Below, one piece after another: positions 1-4,385 of a stretch of DNA of 13,125 bases. Within the stretch, counting starts at the first letter, position 1. Each line of letters opens with the position of its first letter. Origin of the DNA: Candidatus Caenarcanum sp. (lineage in GTDB: Bacteria > Cyanobacteriota > Vampirovibrionia > Gastranaerophilales > UBA9971); contig DYOT01000021.1 in assembly GCA_020720345.1 (NCBI GenBank), forward strand, positions 1 through 13,125, given 5' to 3'. The notes under the pieces are model-generated. The model did no database searches. It was given only the letters and a program-made list of their open reading frames with translations, and had not been told where the DNA came from. The translations under genes and the position numbers were made by a program.

Positions 1-1285
1 TTTCTACAGGACAAATTCTTCCGTAATGTGAAGGGTGAATATCCCTTACGGCAAAGCCTGCCCGTTCTCTTGCAAGACCGCCGGGCCCAAGAGCAGATAA
101 TCTTCTTTTATGTGTTAATTCTGCAAGCGGATTTGTCTGATCCATAAACTGTGATAACTGTGATGAACCAAAAAATTCTTTAATTGCAGCAATTAAAGGT
201 TTTGTATTTAACAAATTCAGAGGAGTTAAGGTTTCAGCATCTTGAAGAGTCATTCTTTCTCTTACAATTCTTTCAAGCCTTGTAAGACCAATTCTGAACT
301 GGTTTTGTAAAAGCTCTCCTACTGACCTTATACGTCTGTTTCCAAGATGGTCAATATCATCAACGTTACCTTCATCGTAAGTAAGGTTAACGAGATATTC
401 AATTGAGGCGACAATATCCTGAACAGTGAGGGTTCTCTGTGTTTCAGGAAGATTTAAGCCGAGTTTTTTGTTAAGTTTGTAGCGACCTACTTTTCCGAGA
501 TCATATCTTTTCTCGTCAAAGAATCTGGTTTCAATAATTGATTTGCCACCGCTTGCGCTGGCTGGATCGCCCGGTCTGAGTTTTTTATAAACTTCAATTA
601 AAGCTTCTTCGCTGGTATTTGAAGTATCCTTATCAAGAGTTCTCTTAAGGAAATCATTATGTCTGAATATTGATTCCATCTCGGGAATTCCTATTCCAAG
701 AGCCTTAAGGAATGTAGTAGCAAGGATTTTTCTATTTTTATCGATTTTAACATAGATAACATCATTAACATCTGTTTCTATCTTAAGCCATGCACCTCTA
801 TTAGGTATTAAGGTAGCGTTATATAAACGTTTTCCTGTTGTTGCAATTTCTCTTTTGTAGTAAATACCGGGTGATCTTACAATTTGGCTGACTATGACTC
901 TTTCAGCGCCGTTTATAATAAAAGTACCTTTGTCAGTCATCATTGGGATATCACCAATGTAGACTTCCTGTTCTTTAATTTCACCGGTGTCCCTGTTTAC
1001 AAGCCTCATCATAATTCTGAGCTGTTTTGTGTAGCTTGAGTCATGAAGTCTTGCTTCTTCAAGTGTGTATTTGGGATTGTCAAACGAATAGTTTGGCAAA
1101 AAATGTAATTCTAAACGACCTGTGTAATCCTTTATCGGAGAAAAAGATAAAAGCTCTTCTTTTAAGCCTTCTTTCAAAAACCATTCAAAAGATTTTTTCT
1201 GAATTTCTATTAAATCAGGCATTTGATCCAGGCTGGAAGCTTTTAGTCCCTCCGGTATAACACGTTCAACATATTTTGTAGCCAT
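1..1285 (-). CDS. rpoB: RNA polymerase beta subunit (5' part; gene runs off the window)
   Basis: This is the N-terminal 428 codons of the beta subunit, which with beta' forms the catalytic core of RNA polymerase. The translation begins MATKYVERVIPEG and stays open to the window edge. Recognisable blocks are the lobe motif GERVIVSQIVRSPGIYY near residues 130-150 and the rifampicin pocket at about 372-404 (FGSSQLSQFMDQ, then THKRRLSALGPGG). The pocket residues equivalent to E. coli Q513, D516, H526, R529 and S531 are all wild type, so the enzyme should be rifampicin-sensitive unless mutated elsewhere. These positions lie 134 residues earlier than in E. coli, so large beta-lobe insertions are absent. 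The ATG at 1285 has a good ribosome site (GAGG, six bases upstream). The gene follows rplL after 435 bp and appears to have its own promoter. The 3' part and rpoC lie outside the window. Confidence 0.98.
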   Translation of the reverse strand, partial: MATKYVERVIPEGLKASSLDQMPDLIEIQKKSFEWFLKEGLKEELLSFSPIKDYTGRLELHFLPNYSFDNPKYTLEEARLHDSSYTKQLRIMMRLVNRDTGEIKEQEVYIGDIPMMTDKGTFIINGAERVIVSQIVRSPGIYYKREIATTGKRLYNATLIPNRGAWLKIETDVNDVIYVKIDKNRKILATTFLKALGIGIPEMESIFRHNDFLKRTLDKDTSNTSEEALIEVYKKLRPGDPASASGGKSIIETRFFDEKRYDLGKVGRYKLNKKLGLNLPETQRTLTVQDIVASIEYLVNLTYDEGNVDDIDHLGNRRIRSVGELLQNQFRIGLTRLERIVRERMTLQDAETLTPLNLLNTKPLIAAIKEFFGSSQLSQFMDQTNPLAELTHKRRLSALGPGGLARERAGFAVRDIHPSHYGRICPVE

Positions 1286-1414
1286 TATTAACCTCGTCTA
1301 ATAAGTGGTGTGCATCCGAAATTTTTATTATATATAAATGATTATTTATATTAAAACTTACTGTATTAAGCTATATACATTTTGATATGCTTTTAACCGA
1401 TATACTTTCCCGAT

Positions 1415-1445
1415 ATTATAGTATAGCAAAAAAAACAATAGTCAA
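1415..1445 (-). promoter_or_regulatory. candidate rpoB promoter
   Basis: Read on the minus strand there is a TTGACT -35 (1445-1440), then a run TATACTATAAT (1425-1415) that contains a perfect TATAAT. Spacing is 19 nt to TATAAT or 16 nt to the overlapping TACTAT. Transcription would start near 1408, giving rpoB a leader of about 120 nt. It would let rpoB be expressed apart from rplJL despite the stem-loops upstream. Confidence 0.5.
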
Positions 1446-1556
1446 GAATTTAGAGAAATCAGCAATATGTTTGATTAATAGTCATAATAGTCAGTTATTT
1501 CAACTGTTATGCTATTTCAAACATGCTATACTAAAACGAGTTTAGTTTTCGGAAAA

Positions 1557-1569
1557 CCGGCAAAGCCGG
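1557..1569 (-). terminator. GC-rich stem-loop between rplL and rpoB
   Basis: CCGGC and GCCGG are separated by three bases. On the minus strand the hairpin is followed at once by TTTT, as in a short intrinsic terminator or attenuator. The stem is only five base pairs, so termination may be partial. It lies between the rplL stop and the candidate rpoB promoter. Confidence 0.4.
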
Positions 1570-1675
1570 ATTTTCTCAAAAAACGCTCTCTGCTTACGCA
1601 TACCGCCTTAAAATTATTTTTTAAAATCCCAAATTCATTTTTGATGCGGTATAAAAAAAATTTCTCAATACATTT

Positions 1676-1703
1676 AAAGGCGACAATCAAGATTGTCGCC
1701 TTT
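1676..1703 (-). terminator. rplL-distal hairpin (terminator, attenuator or processing site)
   Basis: GGCGACAATC (1679-1688) and GATTGTCGCC (1691-1700) form a near-perfect stem extended by AAA/TTT, about 12 bp with a CAAG loop. It starts 18 bases after the rplL stop codon. The minus-strand U-run is short (TTT then AAA), so partial termination or RNase processing is as plausible as full termination. In E. coli the rplL-rpoB gap also holds an attenuator and an RNase III site. Equivalence here is inferred from position only. Confidence 0.6.
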
Positions 1704-1720
1704 TGTAAAATATTTAAAAG

Positions 1721-2098
1721 TTATTTAATGGAAACCGTTGCTCCGGCCGCTTCAAGTTTAGCTTTGATATCGGCTGCTTCTTCCTTCTTGATGCCTTCTT
1801 TAACAGGTTTTGGCACTGTGTCAACAAGGTCTTTAGCTTCTTTTAATCCGAGTCCTGTAATGGCTCTGACTTCTTTAAGTACGTTAATTTTGTTAGCTCC
1901 ACAGCTATCAAGAATTACGCTGAATTCAGTAACTTCTTCTTCGGCAGGAGCTGCTGCGGCAGGACCGGCTGCGGCTGCTACAGCTACAGGAGCTGCTGCG
2001 GAAATACCGAATTTGTCTTCCATTAATTTAACCAGTTCGGAAGCTTCTAATAATGTTAAACCTTCTATTTTTGTTAAAAGTTCAGCTACTACGCTCAT
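1721..2098 (-). CDS. rplL: 50S ribosomal protein L7/L12
   Basis: This is the acidic stalk protein of the large ribosomal subunit. It binds as dimers to the C-terminal helix of L10 and recruits translational GTPases. At 125 residues it has the family's usual length. An N-terminal dimerisation segment (about 1-30, ELLTKIEGLTLLEASELVKL) is followed by an Ala/Pro-rich hinge (about 33-52). The globular C-terminal domain (about 55-125) carries the conserved factor-binding run EVRAITGLGLKEAKDLV and ends GATVSIK. The ATG has AAGGAG six bases upstream. The gene lies 31 bp after rplJ in the same direction and is surely co-transcribed with it. The large plus-strand ORF over this region is an antisense shadow. 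Confidence 0.98.
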   Translation of the reverse strand: MSVVAELLTKIEGLTLLEASELVKLMEDKFGISAAAPVAVAAAAGPAAAAPAEEEVTEFSVILDSCGANKINVLKEVRAITGLGLKEAKDLVDTVPKPVKEGIKKEEAADIKAKLEAAGATVSIK

Positions 2099-2129
2099 TT
2101 GTTTCTCCTTTTTCTATTTTTACTACTTA

Positions 2130-2657
2130 TTAACCTTGTTCTTTTTGTTTTCTTACTTCTTCCATTGCATAAATAAGTTTTCTTGTAACACCGTTTAATG
2201 CACTTGCAATTCCTTGAGCAGGTGTGTTTATACCGCCCAATATTTTTGCAAGAAGTTCTTCTTTGCTAGGAAGATTTGATATTGTTTTAACGTCTTCAGC
2301 CGTGATAACTTTTCCGTCAAGCACACCGCCTCTGATTTCGTTTGGTTTCTTTGCTTCTTTAAGGTACTGCAAAATAACTTTTGCCGGTGAAACTTCATCA
2401 CCGAATCCAAGTGCAAGGGCAGAAGGCCCGCTGAGAAACTGTCCAAGTCCTTCAAAACGAGTGTCTTTAATGGCAATTTTAGCCAGAGTATTTTTAACAA
2501 CGGTATAATCACCGCTTTCTTTTTGAAGTCTTCTTCTCAGGTTGGTAATATCAGAGACGGTAAGTCCTCTGCAATCACTAACTATTGCAACTTTGGCTTT
2601 TGCGATATGTTCTTTTATTTCTTCGACTCTTGTATTCTTGAAAGCCTTTGTTGACAA
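2130..2657 (-). CDS. rplJ: 50S ribosomal protein L10
   Basis: L10 anchors the L7/L12 stalk to the ribosome and in many bacteria represses its own mRNA by binding the leader. The protein has 175 residues. Family motifs are AIVSDCRGLTVSDITNLRR near 24-42 and KNTLAKIA near 55-62. The C-terminal helix (about 135-175, GINTPAQGIASALNGV onward) is the L7/L12 docking surface. The start is a TTG at 2657. It is supported by a strong GGAGGT (2670-2665) seven bases upstream and by the absence of an in-frame ATG at the expected N-terminus. The untranslated leader is unusually elaborate: L10-leader motif, attenuator hairpin and a 142-bp palindromic repeat, about 410 nt in all. The rplK and rplA genes, often just upstream, are not here. 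Confidence 0.97.
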   Translation of the reverse strand: MSTKAFKNTRVEEIKEHIAKAKVAIVSDCRGLTVSDITNLRRRLQKESGDYTVVKNTLAKIAIKDTRFEGLGQFLSGPSALALGFGDEVSPAKVILQYLKEAKKPNEIRGGVLDGKVITAEDVKTISNLPSKEELLAKILGGINTPAQGIASALNGVTRKLIYAMEEVRKQKEQG

Positions 2658-2699
2658 TTTTTTTACCTCCGGTTGTACATTATATTATCAGTTTGTTCC

Positions 2700-2841
2700 G
2701 TCATTGCGAGGCATTGAACGCCTGTAAAGTCTTTAATTAAAGTTACGAAGCAATCTTCCTTTTGTTTTTTGGTGTCTTCCGAAAGATTGCTTCGGTAGTT
2801 TATCCACAGTTTATATGTACAAACTAACGCCTCGCAATGAC
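2700..2841. repeat. palindromic repeat element, copy 1 (inside rplJ leader)
   Basis: This is a nested inverted repeat. Outer arms are GTCATTGCGAGGC (2700-2712) and GCCTCGCAATGAC (2829-2841), 13 bp and perfect. Inner arms are CGAAGCAATCTT (2746-2757) and AAGATTGCTTCG (2783-2794), 12 bp and perfect. It has no coding capacity. The same outer arms recur at 9294-9383. Motifs of the CATTGCGAGG / CGAAGCAATC type are dispersed intergenic repeats in several unrelated bacterial genomes (recalled, not checked). The element lies between the rplJ attenuator and ribosome site, so it would be transcribed as a large hairpin in that mRNA. Confidence 0.9.
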
Positions 2842-2861
2842 AGATGACATCTGTTTTACAG

Positions 2862-2891
2862 AAAAAATCCTGCGTTGCCGCAGAATTTTTT
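2862..2891 (-). terminator. attenuator / intrinsic terminator in the rplJ leader
   Basis: On the minus strand a CTGCG/CGCAG stem is capped by a GNRA-type GCAA loop, with an A6 tract before it and a U6 tract after it. This is a textbook intrinsic terminator and, being symmetrical, could work in both directions. It lies about 100 nt after the L10-leader motif and 205 nt before the rplJ start, so it probably acts as the attenuation point of that leader. It could instead be an old terminator displaced by the repeat insertion. Confidence 0.75.
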
Positions 2892-2991
2892 GGAAATATT
2901 AAAAACGAAAGCTTATGTTCAAACTTTTATAATAGGATATATTTAAAGATTAAAAATCTAAAAATACTAAATATCCTGTTTTGTCGTTTTA

Positions 2992-3067
2992 TTTCCTAGG
3001 TCGGTAATCCTGAAACAAGCTTAAAACTGTTTGGATAATTAAAGCATGGCTCCCGACTGTCTGCGGT
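2992..3067 (-). ncRNA. ribosomal protein L10 leader (autoregulatory mRNA element)
   Basis: On the minus strand the RNA starts ACCGCAGACAGTCGGG and ends GGATTACCGACCTAGGAAA. This matches the L10-leader signature as I recall it, AGACAG followed later by CCGAGG-like sequence. GTCGG pairs with CCGAC to close the element. Inside, ATCC pairs with GGAT and AAACAGTT with AGCTTGTTT (one G-U pair) to form a long arm. In the family, excess L10 or the L10-L12 complex binds this structure and lowers expression of rplJL. The candidate promoter at 3074-3101 would start the transcript on its first base. Identification is by motif and by position upstream of rplJ. Confidence 0.75.
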
Positions 3068-3073
3068 AAATTT

Positions 3074-3101
3074 AATTTAACATAAAGATATTTTAAATCA
3101 A
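3074..3101 (-). promoter_or_regulatory. candidate rplJ promoter
   Basis: Minus-strand TTGATT (3101-3096), a 16-nt spacer ending in TGT, then TAAATT (3079-3074), an extended -10 arrangement. The predicted start, near 3067, is the first base of the L10 leader. The -35 begins within a few bases of the U-run of the upstream terminator. Confidence 0.5.
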
Positions 3102-3103
3102 AT

Positions 3104-3126
3104 AAAAAATTTGTGGCAGTCGCCAC
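3104..3126 (-). terminator. intrinsic terminator of the upstream RNA
   Basis: GTGGC (3126-3122) pairs with GCCAC (3117-3113) around a four-base loop, followed by AAA and a U6 run (3109-3104) on the minus strand. The stem is short but GC-rich. The segment GACTGC within it can instead pair with the 5' region of the same transcript. Confidence 0.6.
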
Positions 3127-3277
3127 CTGATAAGTAACCGTTTTATGAAACTTATACTAATATTGTGTTAATAGTCGAATTTGCAGCACATGTGAAATAC
3201 TGCGGGCCATCACTCCTTCCCAATCTAGCAGCTCTCAGGCTCTTTGCCTGTTCCTTGACTGCTCCCTTTCTCTAGTA
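3104..3277 (-). ncRNA. unidentified structured RNA, about 170 nt
   Basis: The span is bounded by a strong promoter (perfect TATAAT at 3289-3284) and an intrinsic terminator, and holds no substantial ORF. Near the 5' end AGCAG (3263-3259) pairs with CTGCT (3231-3227). An inner CAGGC/GCCTG stem (3250-3246 with 3240-3236) closes on a five-base loop, with an asymmetric purine-rich internal loop between them. A second hairpin, GCAG/CTGC, surrounds a CACATGTG palindrome near 3183-3204. The 5' GCAGTC (3262-3257) is also complementary to GACTGC (3121-3116) in the terminator. I compared it mentally with 6S, SRP, tmRNA, RNase P, T-box and common riboswitches and found no convincing match. It could be a free small RNA or an attenuated leader upstream of rplJ. 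Confidence 0.5.
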
Positions 3278-3283
3278 AGCTAA

Positions 3284-3311
3284 ATTATATGGGTTAATGT
3301 TTTTTTTACAA
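3284..3311 (-). promoter_or_regulatory. sigma-70-type promoter of the upstream RNA
   Basis: Minus-strand TTGTAA (3311-3306), a 16-nt A-rich spacer, and a perfect TATAAT (3289-3284). Initiation is predicted near 3277. It is the best-matching promoter between the receiver-like gene and rplJ. Confidence 0.6.
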
Positions 3312-3416
3312 CCTGAATGTCTATGCGTATTTTTTTATTCTTAAAAATCATAGAACTTTGTCGGGCATAAACCCGAGTACAAAAAACTTTATATTAATTA
3401 TTGTAAAACTTTTATT

Positions 3417-4085
3417 TCAGGAAATCATAATGTCTTCTTCTGTCCAGAAATCAAGGAAATTCTGGTCAAGCGCATGAGAAACAAGTCTTTTAAAACTATT
3501 TTCTTTTACCGGTCGAAATAAGAAATTAATTTTTGAAAATTTGCTCATTTTTTTAAATTCATTAAAATCAGCAGAGTTTAGCAGAACAAAAGCATGCAGA
3601 TTACGTAATGAAGTATATTTTTGTACGCATCTGGCGCACTTTGGGTATAATCCGCCGTCAATAAAAAGAAAATTTATTTTTTTGGCGCCAAAATACCTGT
3701 TAATAAAGTTAGGCTCTTTGGTTATAAATATATTGCCCCCTTTAAAACCAATATCAATAAGGTATTTAATCATCAATCCAGCGTCGATAATATTCTTTTC
3801 AACAATTAAAGCACTTTGGGAAGCTATGTATTTTTTAGTCATGGATTCGGGAAATTCAGAAAGTGCATTTTTTTCGCTGAAATTTTCCAGATCAACGTTT
3901 ACTCTCTTTATTCCAAACCTTAAAAGCTTGTTAATAAGTTCTTCAGTAAGATACACCCCGCTTTTTAAAACAAGGGTGCCTTTTTCCCAGATGTCTTCTT
4001 TTAATAATAAGCCATTTTCTTTGATTTCAATTAATTTGTCCGCTTTTAATTTTAACAGTTCAGCCGATTCCCTTATTGCTGTCAT
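3417..4085 (-). CDS. degenerate receiver-like protein with HD-GYP-type N-terminal module
   Basis: A cytoplasmic protein of 222 residues that I do not recognise as a named family. Residues about 19-66 follow the pattern LLLKEDIWEKGTLVLKSGVYLTEELINKLLRFGIKRVNV, resembling the small module found N-terminal to some HD-GYP phosphodiesterases. Residues about 91-202 read like a response-regulator receiver fold. Strand 1 is ALIVEKN, without the usual acidic pair. FLFIDGG has an Asp (143) at the phosphorylation position, LLNS has a Ser (171) at the Thr/Ser switch position, and FLFRPV has Arg (191) for the invariant Lys. It is therefore probably a pseudo-receiver signalling by binding rather than phosphotransfer. 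No HD-GYP or output domain follows. The ATG has a G-rich ribosome site (AAGGGGGG) eight bases upstream. It diverges from ilvB. Function unknown. Confidence 0.8.
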   Translation of the reverse strand: MTAIRESAELLKLKADKLIEIKENGLLLKEDIWEKGTLVLKSGVYLTEELINKLLRFGIKRVNVDLENFSEKNALSEFPESMTKKYIASQSALIVEKNIIDAGLMIKYLIDIGFKGGNIFITKEPNFINRYFGAKKINFLFIDGGLYPKCARCVQKYTSLRNLHAFVLLNSADFNEFKKMSKFSKINFLFRPVKENSFKRLVSHALDQNFLDFWTEEDIMIS

Positions 4086-4105
4086 TTAAAAAGCCCCCCT
4101 TGTAT

Positions 4106-4111
4106 GTTATA
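4106..4111 (-). promoter_or_regulatory. possible -10 of the receiver-like gene
   Basis: TATAAC on the minus strand lies 21 bases before the ATG within a TATATATAAC run. No good -35 is visible at standard spacing. The call is weak in such AT-rich sequence. Confidence 0.25.
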
Positions 4112-4248
4112 TATATCAGATCGGCAGATATTAATATTTCTTAATATTTATTAAACAAACATGACTGAATTTCATTTATTTAATGTACTTATATATATAA
4201 ATAAAAACGGCTTTTATTTTGTTTGCAAAATCTTGAGCAATATGAGAA

Positions 4249-4272
4249 TATAAGTCGATAATTAGACTTATA
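4249..4272. promoter_or_regulatory. inverted repeat upstream of ilvB (candidate operator)
   Basis: TATAAGTC (4249-4256) and GACTTATA (4265-4272) are perfect 8-bp arms with an 8-bp spacer. This half-site spacing suits a dimeric regulator. It overlaps the -35 position of the candidate ilvB promoter (-10 at 4290-4295). No protein is assigned. Confidence 0.35.
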
Positions 4273-4289
4273 AATTAAGAAATGTTAAA

Positions 4290-4347
4290 TATAATTTGGC
4301 AAATAGTGCATTTTTTGTTAATTTTTATTATTAATAAAGCATAAATT
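4290..4347 (+). promoter_or_regulatory. candidate ilvB promoters
   Basis: A perfect TATAAT at 4290-4295 would start transcription near 4302, with the inverted repeat at its -35 position and no strong -35 hexamer. A second possibility is TATAAAAT at 4340-4347 with TTGTTA (4315-4320) at long spacing, starting near 4353. I see no leader peptide or terminator suggesting amino-acid attenuation. Confidence 0.4.
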
Positions 4348-4385
4348 GTTATAAAATATTTATTAATAAAAAAAATGGAGAAACA

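Noticed and set aside
1509..2198. Long plus-strand ORF of 229 codons
   Set aside because: It is antisense to rplL. The Ala/Ser-rich translation is a shadow of the L7/L12 hinge codons and resembles no protein.
2800..2808. Perfect DnaA-box sequence TTATCCACA
   Set aside because: It is single, lies inside the repeat element, and has no neighbouring boxes, dnaA/dnaN genes or unwinding element, so it is not evidence of an origin.
3190..3277. T-box riboswitch, suggested by GGGAGCAGT and GAGAGCTG stretches
   Set aside because: There is no T-box sequence (GGGTGGNACCGCG-like) and no recognisable stem I apical motif, and the downstream gene is a ribosomal protein rather than a tRNA-charging or amino-acid gene.
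3361..3378. TCGGG/CCCGA stem-loop after the receiver-like gene as a terminator
   Set aside because: No U-run follows on the minus strand and the stem is only five pairs. It may be a hairpin but is not supportable as a terminator.
4086..4385. Leader peptide and attenuator upstream of ilvB
   Set aside because: I see no short ORF rich in Val, Leu or Ile codons and no terminator with a U-run before the ilvB start.
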